This document shows, piece after piece, positions 4,506-14,022 of a stretch of 15,984 nt of DNA (position 1 is its first letter; the number at the start of each line of letters is the position of its first letter). Made by a program: the position numbers and the translations under genes. The DNA comes from Bacilli bacterium (GTDB taxonomy: Bacteria > Bacillota_I > Bacilli_A > RF39 > UBA660): assembly GCA_900769635.1 (NCBI GenBank), contig CAAGHJ010000022.1:1-15984 (forward strand), written 5' to 3'. Below the pieces are notes generated by a model. The model was not told where the DNA came from and ran no database searches. It saw only the letters and a program-made list of their open reading frames with translations.

Positions 4506-5033
4506 TTATTCCCCAAGAGAACACTTGCCACAATAAGGACAATAGTGTTTGCAATTTTCACATTGCATTTTCATAAAAGATTCTGCGTCTAATTCGTCAT
4601 CTTCTTCCTCAAAATCTTCTTTGTTTTCTTCTTCAATTTCTTCAACTTCAAACTCGATTGGTATAGTTGTATCTATCTCAATAATTTCATTTTCTATTAC
4701 AAATTTTGCAACAATCAATGCTGCTTCTTTTTGATTTCTTGCTTCAATTTCAAAATAATCTTCATTAACATTTGTAACTTTTACTTCATACTTTTTATCT
4801 TCTATTTCACTTAAAAGACCAACTTCAATTAGTAAATCTTCAATATCAAATTCTAATTCCTCACACATTTTTACAAACGGAATTAAGTAAAAACTTGGCT
4901 TTAATCCATTTTCAAACCTTGATATTTCTGCGTGACTTATACCAATTTTTTCAGCAAGTTTTCTTGTTGAAATACCTTTCTCATTTCTTCTTGTTTTAAT
5001 AATATTTGCTAATTTTAAATAATCAAATTTCAT
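4506..5033 (-). CDS. XRE regulator with PcfM-like domain and Cys cluster
   Basis: The protein has 175 residues. Residues 8-64 form an XRE helix-turn-helix (STRKLAEKIGISHAEISRFE). Residues about 81-130 resemble the DpnD/PcfM-like fold (KYEVKVTNVNEDYFEIEARN, then QKEAALIV), the same pattern as the separate small protein at 14373-14567. A stretch very rich in Glu and Asp (about 130-152) leads to a C-terminal cluster with Cys at 158, 161, 165, 168 and 171, which could bind zinc. I chose the ATG at 5031-5033, with AAAGGTG 6 nt upstream; a GTG nine bases earlier overlaps that site. The upstream gene's TGA lies inside the ribosome binding site. It probably regulates transfer or replication genes from a site near oriT, but this is inference from position. 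Confidence 0.85.
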   Translation of the reverse strand: MKFDYLKLANIIKTRRNEKGISTRKLAEKIGISHAEISRFENGLKPSFYLIPFVKMCEELEFDIEDLLIEVGLLSEIEDKKYEVKVTNVNEDYFEIEARNQKEAALIVAKFVIENEIIEIDTTIPIEFEVEEIEEENKEDFEEEDDELDAESFMKMQCENCKHYCPYCGKCSLGE

Positions 5034-5038
5034 AATTT

Positions 5039-5998
5039 TCACCTTTCTTTTTCATATCTTTTTTTATAATTTATTCCTACTTTGGCACATAAAAAGTCAT
5101 TGAAATCCTTTCCAATTTTAGGTGGATCATCAATGACTTCATATTGTTTTGGAAGAACAGTTTTTAGTGCCATTGTTGCTATTCTTCCTGCACTATCATT
5201 ATCAAAATGCAGATATATCTTTTTAATACTTTGATTCTGATTTAGATAATAATTTAATGCTAGTGGTATCTTACTTTCATCAATTTTTTTAGCCGGTTGA
5301 TATACACCTGCTAATGAAAGTAAGTTATCATTATACCATTCTTTATTTTCCAATTTATTAAGCGTTGCATATGATAATAAATCAATAGCACTTTCAAATA
5401 AATGAACTGTATCACTCTTTTCTAGTGAATCCAATTTAAAAGAAAATGCTTTATGACTTCCATAAGCGTCTTTCATATATCTACTGTTATTTGTTGCTCT
5501 GACTCCTGCATATCTTGGTACTTTGTTTTTGTCATAGCCTACAAATACTACATTGTGATTAGGTAAATCTTCATATATTAAACGATTATCTATGCACTCA
5601 CTTATAATATCTTTATCAATTCCACGACCTATTAAATAACTCATAACTTTGTCTGTTGTATTTGATTTTTTTGGTAAAATGAGTCTTATATTTTGAACTT
5701 TTTTATGTTGTTGATATACAACAGGTGGTCTATCATTTGAGTATCCTAAAATAGTTTCTACTGCCTGAATAAAAGTATATTCTCTAACTTGAATTAAATA
5801 TTCTAATGCAGTTTTTCCACCTATTCCTCTTGAAAACCAATACCACATACCATTACTTATCTTTAAACTATCGTGTGTTCTAGTCATATAAGTATCTCTA
5901 CTAAAATGCACTAATTCATCTGGTTCATAGTTTTTCAAATAAGTATATAAGTCCATTTCTTTTGCTTTTCGTATTTCTTCTGGCTGATAATAAGCCAT
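5039..5998 (-). CDS. Toprim-domain primase-like protein (DUF3991-Toprim)
   Basis: The protein has 319 residues. The N-terminal part (about 1-90: MWYWFSRGIGGKTALEYL, YTFIQAVETILG) matches the DUF3991 region, a primase-type zinc-domain relative without the zinc cysteines. The Toprim part follows: the catalytic Glu in LFESAIDLLSYATL (Glu202), the DxD motif in YLHFDNDSAGR (Asp266 and Asp268), and a later acidic motif GKDFNDFL (about 297-302). Such proteins occur in Firmicute conjugative elements and plasmids and are thought to prime or process DNA during replication or after transfer. The preceding stop codon overlaps its ribosome binding site (AGGTAGG), and its own stop overlaps that of the XRE gene downstream. 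Primase activity itself is not shown by sequence. Confidence 0.9.
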   Translation of the reverse strand: MAYYQPEEIRKAKEMDLYTYLKNYEPDELVHFSRDTYMTRTHDSLKISNGMWYWFSRGIGGKTALEYLIQVREYTFIQAVETILGYSNDRPPVVYQQHKKVQNIRLILPKKSNTTDKVMSYLIGRGIDKDIISECIDNRLIYEDLPNHNVVFVGYDKNKVPRYAGVRATNNSRYMKDAYGSHKAFSFKLDSLEKSDTVHLFESAIDLLSYATLNKLENKEWYNDNLLSLAGVYQPAKKIDESKIPLALNYYLNQNQSIKKIYLHFDNDSAGRIATMALKTVLPKQYEVIDDPPKIGKDFNDFLCAKVGINYKKRYEKER

Positions 5999-6006
5999 AC
6001 TATTAC

Positions 6007-6357
6007 CTACCTTTCCTTTGCTTTTTTCTTTGATTGTTTTGCTTTATATTCTTCTGCTAATTCTGCTACTATTTCATCAGTATTATCTTCTAATAATTGA
6101 TTTATATTTAAGTCAGAATCCATCCAACCTTGATATAAAGTTTCCAATGAATTTTTTTCATTTTTTAATGCTTTTATTTCATCTAAATCATACCTTTGTG
6201 ATTCTGGATAAAACAAACACATTAGTTCTTCTTTCATTGTAGTTTCATAAGATTTATCTATTATTTCCTTTGAAGTAAGTGTTTCTAATTCTTTCTTATA
6301 AGAATCAAATTCACTTTCTAATTTAGAATATAATTCTTCTCTAATTTTTTCTTCCAT
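6007..6357 (-). CDS. DUF3848-like protein
   Basis: This is a 116-residue acidic, mostly helical protein. The pattern SKEIIDKSYETTMKEELM, then ALKNEKNSLETLYQGWMDSD and a following Leu-Leu-Glu-Asp helix, fits the DUF3848 proteins of Firmicute conjugative elements. It ends in a basic run (QSKKKAKER). The ATG at 6355-6357 has AAAGGAAA upstream at slightly long spacing. It is the first gene after an intrinsic terminator, so its expression depends on read-through or on a promoter I could not identify. The Toprim gene follows after 8 bp. Function is unknown. Confidence 0.75.
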   Translation of the reverse strand: MEEKIREELYSKLESEFDSYKKELETLTSKEIIDKSYETTMKEELMCLFYPESQRYDLDEIKALKNEKNSLETLYQGWMDSDLNINQLLEDNTDEIVAELAEEYKAKQSKKKAKER

Positions 6358-6382
6358 AATGTCACTTTCCTTTCTATAAAAT

Positions 6383-6419
6383 AAAAAAGAGCGAAGATAG
6401 TTTTTACTAAAATCGCTCT
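6383..6419 (-). terminator. Intrinsic terminator inside the conjugation operon
   Basis: On the minus strand AGAGCGA (plus 6413-6419) pairs with TCGCTCT (plus 6388-6394) around an 18-nt loop, which contains a small inner TAGT/ACTA hairpin. TTTTTTATTTTA follows. It lies 6 bp after the stop of the 6426-6746 gene and about 30 bp before the next start codon. The large loop suggests partial or regulated termination. Confidence 0.7.
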
Positions 6420-6425
6420 CTTTGA

Positions 6426-6746
6426 TTATTTTATCAATTCCATTTCTTTCATAAGATAGTAGAAATATTTTCCTCCTAAATAAAACATTTTCTTTTGTTC
6501 GATAAGCATTCTATCAATACAAGAAGTAAAGTATTTTACTAATAATTCTACTTCTTCTTTTGTTAATGAAACTGATTCGTTATTTTCTATTATTTCTTGA
6601 ATTTTGCTATTTGTACCAGTTATTTCTTGGCAAGTTCTGTTGAGTTCCATATACTCTTTTTCATTGTTTAGTTGTTGTGTCTGTTCATTAAGCACATACC
6701 AAAATAAGTCATCAAATTTCTTCTCCATTTCCTTATCAAAGTCCAT
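6426..6746 (-). CDS. Small helical protein of unknown function
   Basis: This is a 106-residue, mainly helical protein with an acidic first half (EMEKKFDDLFWYVL, LNNEKEYMELNRTC) and an aromatic, basic C-terminal helix (KKMFYLGGKYFYYLMKEM). No membrane segment or known motif was recognised. Proteins of this size and pattern are common next to the large helicase gene in Tn1549-type elements. The ATG at 6744-6746 has AAAGGTG about 9 nt upstream, slightly long. It follows the giant methylase-helicase gene after 69 bp and ends directly at a terminator, so it may be the last gene of a short transcript when that terminator is active. Confidence 0.7.
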   Translation of the reverse strand: MDFDKEMEKKFDDLFWYVLNEQTQQLNNEKEYMELNRTCQEITGTNSKIQEIIENNESVSLTKEEVELLVKYFTSCIDRMLIEQKKMFYLGGKYFYYLMKEMELIK

Positions 6747-6815
6747 ATATTCATCACCTTTCCTTTTGGATGTGAATATTTTAACACAATAACCTTTTAG
6801 AATTAAATGTGCGAT

Positions 6816-9800
6816 TTATCTCTCATATTCTTTTTTACAATCTTGACTATCATCACTTATGTCATTACCATCATCAATGATTTCTTTGTCTTTGTTATTA
6901 AGATTTAATTTTATATTTAATTCATCTAATCTCTTTGACTTTGTTTTCAATTCTTCCTCTTGTGGGAATGGCTTTTCAATTTCTTTTTTAGCACTTTCAT
7001 AATTCTTTTTAGTATCTTCAAGATTATTTTCTATGTTAGAAAGTCTTGTTTCTATACCATTTAAAACATTATCAATACGAGTTATATTTCCACTAGGATC
7101 ACTACCCAATTCAGTTTTATATGATAAATTATTCTTCATACTAGCATAAAACTTTCTGTCCATAGTATCAAAAGATAATATAATTTTAAAACCTTTATAT
7201 TCCCCAATTTCAAGTGGTTCTGGATTAGTCATAGACTTACATATTTCAATAATCTTTTCTCCTGCTTCTTTTCTTTCAGTAAAGTCTGTACCTTTTATAT
7301 TCATTTTTTCAAAAGAATTATCTGGAGTATTATTATTGTTAAATGCCTCAATATCTTCTTTCATATCTTCAATTCTATTTTCTAATCTTTTTATTTCATT
7401 TGGATAATATTTAATAACTTTATCCTCTAATGCATACTTTTCACTCAAATAATTTTGTTTTAATAATTTTAATTTTGCAACTTGTGTATCAAGTTCTGTT
7501 TTTTCAATTATATCTGGATTTCCTGCTGCTAATGCTTTAATTTCGGCATAAGACAATGCAGTTTCGTCAATATCTTCTGCAAACCTCACAGGAGTTTTTG
7601 ATGTCATTATTTGTGAAATAAATCTTTGCTTATTTTCTACTAATTGATATAAGTATGCGTCAAAAGTTCCCTCTGTTACATATCTATAAATATCTACTTC
7701 CGGATTTTTATTTCCTTGTCTTATTATTCTTCCTGACCTTTGTATTAAGTCACTTGGTCGCCAAGGACAATCCAAATCGTGTAAGGCTATAAGTCTATCT
7801 TGACAGTTAGTTCCTGCACCCATTTTTTGTGTACTTCCTATAAGAACTCTAACTTGTCCTCGCCTTACTTTATTAAATAATTCTTGTTTCCTTGCGTCTG
7901 TGTTTGCGTCGTGAATAAAAGCAATTTCTTCTTCTGGTATGCCTCTATCTATAAGTTTTGTTTTTAAATCATCATAGACATTAAACTTGCCATCATTATG
8001 AGGGGTTGATAAATCACAAAACACCAATTGTGCAGATTTATCTTCACTTGTTTTATCCCAAATACTATAAATATTATCAGCACAAGTTGCTACTTTGCTA
8101 TGCTCAAAATCTTCTAACATATCATTTGTAAGTCTTTGGTCTAGTGCTAATTTTCTTCCATCATTAGTTATTTTTAGCATATTATCAACTGATGAATCTA
8201 CCATTCTATTTCTTATCTTTTCTGCTCGTTCTGATAAGTCTTTTACTAATTCTTTTTGAATTTCACTAGGCTCTATAACCACATTATGATAGTTGGCTTT
8301 TGGTACTGGAAGATTAAGCATTTCGGAGGTTTGAATGTCAGCCACTTCTTTAAAAAGTGCCATTAGTTCTGGTAAATTAAAGAACTTGGCAAACCTTGTT
8401 TTTGCTCGGTAACCTGTTCCCTCTGGACTTAATTCTATTGCAGTTACAGTTTCTCCAAAAGTTGAAGCCCAAGCGTCAAATTGTTGAAGATGTCTTTTTT
8501 CTAGTTCTCCATATTGCAAGTATCTTTGCATTGTATATAATTCTACCATAGAGTTTGAAATTGGAGTACCAGTTGCAAATATAACGCCTTTGCCACCAGT
8601 TAATTCATCAAGATACCTACACTTCATAAATAAATCTGATGACTTTTGTGCTTCTGTTTGTGCTATACCACCGACATTTCTCATTTTAGTGTAAAGAAAT
8701 AGATTTTTATAGTAATGGGCTTCATCTACAAATATTCTATCAACACCTAACTCCTCAAAAGTTACGACATCATCTTTTCTTGAAGTGTCATTTAATTTTG
8801 CAAGTCTTGTTTCTAAACTCTTTTTAGTTTTCTCCATTTGTTTGATAGAAAATCTTTCGCCATTATTATTTTTTAAATCTTGAATACCCAAAGTTATATC
8901 TTCTATTTGTTTTTGAATTATTGTAACTTGTCTTTCAACTGACATTGGGATTTTCTCAAATTGTGAATGTGAAATTATGATTGCGTCATAATCTCCTGTG
9001 GCTATTCTTGAACAAAACTTTTTACGATTAGCAGTTTCAAAATCTTTCTTTGTAGTTACCAAAACATTTGCACTCGGATATAGTTGTAAAAACTCTTGAC
9101 CAAACTGTTCTACAATGTGATTAGGCACTACGAATAAGGATTTATTACATAAACCTAATCTTTTTGATTCCATTGCAGCAGCCACCATTTCAAAAGTTTT
9201 ACCTGCTCCAACTTCGTGTGCAAGTAATGTGTTTCCTCCATAGAGTATTCGGGCGATTGCATTTACTTGATGTTTTCGCAAAGTTATTTCTGGATTCATT
9301 CCATCAAAACTGATATGACTTCCATCATACTCTCGTGGTCTGATAGAATTAAATCTTTCATTATAAAACTTTGTTAATCTTTCTCTACGCTCTGGATCTT
9401 TCCATATCCATTCCTCAAAAGCAAGTTTTATTTGCTCTTGTTTTGCCTGTGCTATTGCTGTTTCTTTTTTATTTAATTCTGCTACTCTCTTACCATTTTC
9501 ATCTTCATAGTAATCATAAATTCTTGTATCTTTAAGATTTAAATTATCTTCAATAATCTTATAAGCACTTGCTCTACCAGTTCCATAAGTATTAGTTGCT
9601 TTAATATTATACTTATCATAATTTTTTCCCTCTATCCACCACTCAGAAGTTGCTTCATTATAATGAACATTTATATTTTGACAAGCATAATTGCTAGGAT
9701 TTAATAAATATTCTATAAACACTTTTATATCTTCAGGTGGAATCCAAGTAGAACCAAGTCTAACACTTATTTCACTTGCACTTAAATCTTGTGGTTGAAC

Positions 9801-12800
9801 CTCTTTTAAATATTTAACATTTACATTAAATCTTTCATCTGTTTCAGCAAACTTTTCTGCTACTTTTAATTTTTCTCTAACATTTCCAGATAAATACTCA
9901 TCTGCTGTTACCCAATGATTAGGTTCGCCATATTCTGGAACATTAAATATTTCTCCCTCTAACTCTTTAAGCATTTCGTCCATATTTTTGCCACATAATT
10001 GTTGCATAAATGTTATATCAACTCTTGCTTTTTCAGATAGTGAAACAATTAAAGCGTCATTCGCATTATCTACTGATGTTATTTCTGTTTTAGGCTTGAT
10101 AGTTCGTTTTGTGAACATATCTGCTTTTCTTGCAAGATTTCCATTCTCATCTAATATTTCAAGAGAACATAATAGATAATAACTTGAATCATTAGAAAAA
10201 GCAGAGTTGTTTCCTCTACTATTGATTAATCCATATTTCTTTGTAAACCTATCATATAATTGATTTAATTTTACTTGTTCTCTCTTTATATCTTCATCTG
10301 GATAATCTTCCGTTTGATATTCCAAAAGAGTTCTAACACAATCCCTTATTTCAATTAAACCTTTAACTCTATTTTCAGTAGTCATTGCTAATTCCTGTGG
10401 GTACATTCTGCTATTTTCTCTAAAATAGATTTTGTCATCTATTAAAGTATATGAGAAGTTTCTTACTGTTAAATCGGCTTCAATGGAATTATCTTCTTCT
10501 CCTATATCATCTAGTTCATACTCTTTTACTTCGGCGTGTATATTTGAAATTGCTCTTTCTAACTTATCTCCCAAATTTTCGCCATCAGAGATACAAGCAG
10601 AATCATAGCCAAACCTAGTTGAAATCATTTCCATATTTCCTAGTATCATTTCTGGATTATCAATGAAATACTGATTCATTTTTAAACCATCATCATTTTC
10701 TCCAAGATATACCCAGTCTGGCTCAATATCAGTTATTGAATCTCTTTTTTGTAAGAAGATAATATCAGATGTGACTTCTGTTCCTGCATTTGCTTTAAAT
10801 GTGTTATTAGGTAGTCTGATAGCACCTAATAAATCTGCTCTTTGAGCAATATACTTTCTAACACTTGGGTTTTCTTTATCAAGTGTACCTTTACTTGTTA
10901 TAAATGCAATAACACCACCTGGTCTAACCTTATCAAGTGTCTTTGCAAAAAAGTAATCGTGAATTAAAAACTTATGCTTATCGTATTTCTTATCTAATAC
11001 CTTGAAATCTCCAAATGGAACATTGCCAACTGCTACATCAAAAAAAGAATTAGGAAGATTAGTATCTTCATAACCCTGTACTGCAACGGTTGATTTTTGA
11101 TAAAGTTGTCTTGCAATTCTACCACTTATGGAATCAAGTTCTACACCATATAACTTACAATCTTCTAGTGAATCTGGTAACATACCTATAAAGTTACCAA
11201 CACCACAACTAGGCTCCAATATATTGCCCGTTTTAAGCCCCATATTCTCTAATGCCTTATACATTGACCTAATTACTACTGGTGGTGTATAAAAGGCTGT
11301 TAAAGTAGATTCTCGTGCTTGTGAATACTCTTTTTCATCAAGTAAATTCTTTAATATACTATATTCATTACTCCAAGAAGAATCTTTTTCATCAAAGGCT
11401 TGTGGAAGTCCACCCCAGCCGACATATTTCGACAATATCTCTTGTTCTTGTGGAGTTGCAAATCTATTTTCTTCTTCACATTTTTTTAGAACTCTTATTG
11501 CTTCAACATTGTTATTAAATTTTTCTCTTGGGCTACCCTCACCTAAATTATCATTTGTAATTTTAAATTGATTTCTATCAGAAGTAGGTATTTCTGGGTG
11601 AATATCAAAACTTTTTATTTTATTACTTTTCTTCTTTTCAAATATTGGAACAATGTTTTCTTCTTGAACTTCGGGTTCTTCTTCAATAGGAAGTGATATT
11701 TCTTCTTTTACATTTTCCTCTATATTGCTTGACTCTTCATTTATATTATCTTTAATATCACTTACTTTAACTTTAAGATGATCATTTGCAGGATTTTCTT
11801 GTACTTTCCTATCAAATTCTTCTTTGGATATTTCACGATTAAATAAAGGATACCTAAAATCATATAATACGACATTACTGATTCCAATACTTAATATTTC
11901 ATATTCATCTGCTCCAATATAAATTCTATCTCCTAAATGATATTGATATTCGTATTTTTCTTCGGTTGGTTCTTCTATTATTTTTTCAGCTAGATTATTA
12001 CTTGCCTCAATAAATTCTCTTTCTTGGTCTTTTTCATCAAGCCACTTCGGATATTCTTCTAATTCTTTTGAATTAAGGTATCTATCTTCGTGAATAAGAG
12101 TTTTTATTCTTTTTTCAATATAATTCCACTTGAATAATTGTTCTTTGGCACTAGCGTCAAAATAGCCTCTATTAAACCTTATACCTTTATAATCAGTATT
12201 AACTCCAATTCCTGCTCCTTTTATTGTATAAGTAGAGCCACTTATTCCATATAAGTTTTTAAGATAATTTATATTATTCTCTGTTGATAAACTTTTACTA
12301 AATTGTTCGTAAATACTAAACTTTGTATCACGGTGTTGTTCTGTTAAATATCTATCAACAAACTCCTGTGTAAATTCTAAATCAGATACTGATTTTTCAC
12401 TATTTTCATCAAGAAAACTTAATTGGTCTGTTACACTTGGCAATGGTTCTATTCTATCACTTAACTGATTTAATAAAATCATTGCGTCATAGTGATAAGT
12501 TAAATCTTTCCAACTTACAAAACTTTCTGTATCTCTTGATAAGAAATTTCCTTTCCAAAATAAAATACCGTTGTCAAAAGTTTTATAACCATACATTTGG
12601 TCATCAACTATAACACCGGTATAATCTTTGTTAAATATTCCTTTGAGATACTCTGCTCTTTTTGCAACATCTTTTTCATTTTGTATAAAGTCTTTTATTT
12701 CCTTATTTGATTTTCTTAAATGAGGAGTTGTACTTAATATCTGATTTATCTTTTCATCAACTACAACATAATGTGTTTTACTTTGACTTGGATCATAATT

Positions 12801-13994
12801 GTTTAAGCGTAAATCAATTCGTTCGCTACTATCTCCTCTGCTGATGTCTTCAAGTTGTTCATTAAGCCTATCCATTTCATAGGGTCTTGTTGTTTCATTT
12901 GTTCTGTTATCTTCTCTTTGGCTTTCATTTCTGATACTATCTGTTCTACTCTCTCCATTGCTACTTCTTGAATATTCATCAAGTGTTCTGGAAGTTGATT
13001 GCTCATTAATAGAGTCGTGTATAGAGATTTCTTGTTCTCTTTCAAGTACCTTAACCTCATCATTGCGTATTTGCCCTCCACTTGAATCTTGTTCTCTGGT
13101 ATCGCTAGGTCTGGTATCTCGTAATCCCCTTTGCGTGTGTAAGTTATACTCATCATTATTCCTCCTTTCAACAGTTTTTCTGCTTTCACTTACATCATAA
13201 GATAAATCTTTATCTATATCAAATGTGCGAATTTTATTTATTTCATTTATTCGTAATTTTTTAATAGTATTATAAATTTCACGAATACCCATTTCAGATA
13301 TTTCGCTAGTGGCTACACCTAATCTAGTTATAGTTTCATAACTATCAAATGCTAATATTGGTGTAAAATCTTCATTAGCGAAATAATCATTTGGATTTAA
13401 TCCACACCTTTTAATCATTGAAAATGCAATACTATTTTCTAGGGCATTTTGAAACAATAATTGAACTGCTTCATCATTCATTGGTTCAAGAGAACTATTT
13501 TCTCTATAAAACTTTAAATCCTCCAAATAATCTTGCATATTATCTTCAACAAGTATCTTTGATACAGACTTAATTGCAAGTCCAAGAGAACTTTTATCAT
13601 CAAGTTCTCCATACTTGTTTTCTAGTGATTCAATAATATCTAATTCGTAAGGTTTTGAAACTGACCATAGCCTAAAACTTTTACCGAACTTACTATTAGT
13701 ATCTGCAATATCAAATACATATCGTAAATTAGTATAACCATTATCTTCTGAAAGAAGTGCTATTCCTTTTGCACCACGATTAACCCATCTACCAACTTGT
13801 TTATTCCAAGCCTCTATCTTTGCACACGCAACTGCTTCTGGTCTTTGTGCATAAATTAAAACTTGATCATTAAAAGGGTATTTGTAGTTCATTGCTGCAC
13901 ATTCCAAGAATGACATCCAGTCATCCGGATTCTTGCTTATTTGTGTTAAGGTTTCTCCATATAGGTCTGTTATTAGTCTTAATTTACTCGCCAT
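6816..13994 (-). CDS. Giant DNA methylase-helicase fusion (SNF2-like)
   Basis: The protein has 2392 residues. The N-terminal about 110 residues (WMSFLECAAMNYKYPFNDQV, WNKQVGRWVNRGAKGIAL) resemble the ArdC-type N-domain of these proteins. A disordered, charged linker follows (about 281-398). Small element-specific domains come next, one around LGDRIYIGADEYEILSIG. An N6-adenine methylase core has EPSCGVGNF (about 925-933) and GNVPFGDF (about 989-996). A superfamily 2 helicase has a Walker A motif AHEVGAGKTFE (about 1591-1601), VDEAHYYKN (about 1756), ATGTPISNS (about 1805), GSTQKMGAGTN and QRSGRIIRQGN (about 2085-2095). A coiled-coil C-terminus ends it. Such proteins are typical of large conjugative elements and may protect or remodel incoming DNA. 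AGGAGG lies 7 nt before the ATG. A TnpV-like gene is overprinted within the linker. Confidence 0.93.
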   Translation of the reverse strand: MASKLRLITDLYGETLTQISKNPDDWMSFLECAAMNYKYPFNDQVLIYAQRPEAVACAKIEAWNKQVGRWVNRGAKGIALLSEDNGYTNLRYVFDIADTNSKFGKSFRLWSVSKPYELDIIESLENKYGELDDKSSLGLAIKSVSKILVEDNMQDYLEDLKFYRENSSLEPMNDEAVQLLFQNALENSIAFSMIKRCGLNPNDYFANEDFTPILAFDSYETITRLGVATSEISEMGIREIYNTIKKLRINEINKIRTFDIDKDLSYDVSESRKTVERRNNDEYNLHTQRGLRDTRPSDTREQDSSGGQIRNDEVKVLEREQEISIHDSINEQSTSRTLDEYSRSSNGESRTDSIRNESQREDNRTNETTRPYEMDRLNEQLEDISRGDSSERIDLRLNNYDPSQSKTHYVVVDEKINQILSTTPHLRKSNKEIKDFIQNEKDVAKRAEYLKGIFNKDYTGVIVDDQMYGYKTFDNGILFWKGNFLSRDTESFVSWKDLTYHYDAMILLNQLSDRIEPLPSVTDQLSFLDENSEKSVSDLEFTQEFVDRYLTEQHRDTKFSIYEQFSKSLSTENNINYLKNLYGISGSTYTIKGAGIGVNTDYKGIRFNRGYFDASAKEQLFKWNYIEKRIKTLIHEDRYLNSKELEEYPKWLDEKDQEREFIEASNNLAEKIIEEPTEEKYEYQYHLGDRIYIGADEYEILSIGISNVVLYDFRYPLFNREISKEEFDRKVQENPANDHLKVKVSDIKDNINEESSNIEENVKEEISLPIEEEPEVQEENIVPIFEKKKSNKIKSFDIHPEIPTSDRNQFKITNDNLGEGSPREKFNNNVEAIRVLKKCEEENRFATPQEQEILSKYVGWGGLPQAFDEKDSSWSNEYSILKNLLDEKEYSQARESTLTAFYTPPVVIRSMYKALENMGLKTGNILEPSCGVGNFIGMLPDSLEDCKLYGVELDSISGRIARQLYQKSTVAVQGYEDTNLPNSFFDVAVGNVPFGDFKVLDKKYDKHKFLIHDYFFAKTLDKVRPGGVIAFITSKGTLDKENPSVRKYIAQRADLLGAIRLPNNTFKANAGTEVTSDIIFLQKRDSITDIEPDWVYLGENDDGLKMNQYFIDNPEMILGNMEMISTRFGYDSACISDGENLGDKLERAISNIHAEVKEYELDDIGEEDNSIEADLTVRNFSYTLIDDKIYFRENSRMYPQELAMTTENRVKGLIEIRDCVRTLLEYQTEDYPDEDIKREQVKLNQLYDRFTKKYGLINSRGNNSAFSNDSSYYLLCSLEILDENGNLARKADMFTKRTIKPKTEITSVDNANDALIVSLSEKARVDITFMQQLCGKNMDEMLKELEGEIFNVPEYGEPNHWVTADEYLSGNVREKLKVAEKFAETDERFNVNVKYLKEVQPQDLSASEISVRLGSTWIPPEDIKVFIEYLLNPSNYACQNINVHYNEATSEWWIEGKNYDKYNIKATNTYGTGRASAYKIIEDNLNLKDTRIYDYYEDENGKRVAELNKKETAIAQAKQEQIKLAFEEWIWKDPERRERLTKFYNERFNSIRPREYDGSHISFDGMNPEITLRKHQVNAIARILYGGNTLLAHEVGAGKTFEMVAAAMESKRLGLCNKSLFVVPNHIVEQFGQEFLQLYPSANVLVTTKKDFETANRKKFCSRIATGDYDAIIISHSQFEKIPMSVERQVTIIQKQIEDITLGIQDLKNNNGERFSIKQMEKTKKSLETRLAKLNDTSRKDDVVTFEELGVDRIFVDEAHYYKNLFLYTKMRNVGGIAQTEAQKSSDLFMKCRYLDELTGGKGVIFATGTPISNSMVELYTMQRYLQYGELEKRHLQQFDAWASTFGETVTAIELSPEGTGYRAKTRFAKFFNLPELMALFKEVADIQTSEMLNLPVPKANYHNVVIEPSEIQKELVKDLSERAEKIRNRMVDSSVDNMLKITNDGRKLALDQRLTNDMLEDFEHSKVATCADNIYSIWDKTSEDKSAQLVFCDLSTPHNDGKFNVYDDLKTKLIDRGIPEEEIAFIHDANTDARKQELFNKVRRGQVRVLIGSTQKMGAGTNCQDRLIALHDLDCPWRPSDLIQRSGRIIRQGNKNPEVDIYRYVTEGTFDAYLYQLVENKQRFISQIMTSKTPVRFAEDIDETALSYAEIKALAAGNPDIIEKTELDTQVAKLKLLKQNYLSEKYALEDKVIKYYPNEIKRLENRIEDMKEDIEAFNNNNTPDNSFEKMNIKGTDFTERKEAGEKIIEICKSMTNPEPLEIGEYKGFKIILSFDTMDRKFYASMKNNLSYKTELGSDPSGNITRIDNVLNGIETRLSNIENNLEDTKKNYESAKKEIEKPFPQEEELKTKSKRLDELNIKLNLNNKDKEIIDDGNDISDDSQDCKKEYER
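12803..13153 (-). CDS. tnpV: TnpV-like protein overprinted inside the giant gene
   Basis: A 116-residue frame lies wholly inside the methylase-helicase gene, on the same strand but another frame. It reads SITYTRKGDYEIPDLAIPEN, then GKYAMMRLRYLKENKKSLYT, and ends MKWIGLMNNLKTSAEEIVAN. This is the TnpV pattern (TY-x-GDYY-PDL, GKYGRMRR-YLKE, DPMEW-RRMN). AAAGGAGG (plus 13161-13168) sits 4 nt before one ATG (13154-13156) and 7 nt before a second (13151-13153), chosen here. The giant protein is unusually hydrophilic and low in complexity exactly over this stretch (its residues about 281-398), as expected where one frame constrains the other. TnpV function is unknown despite the transposon name. 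Dual translation is inferred, not proven. Confidence 0.8.
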   Translation of the reverse strand: MSITYTRKGDYEIPDLAIPENKIQVEGKYAMMRLRYLKENKKSLYTTLLMSNQLPEHLMNIQEVAMERVEQIVSEMKAKEKITEQMKQQDPMKWIGLMNNLKTSAEEIVANELIYA

Positions 13995-14022
13995 ATTGCA
14001 CCTCCTGTTCTAAATTTGACTA

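Noticed and set aside
4549..4734. Plus-strand serine-rich open frame
   Set aside because: It is the antisense of the Glu/Asp-rich part of the XRE protein; the poly-Ser comes from TCT/TCC opposite GAA/GAG codons, and no ribosome binding site is present.
12958..13200. Plus-strand open frame opposite the TnpV region
   Set aside because: Serine- and leucine-rich antisense shadow of a low-complexity coding region with no start signals.
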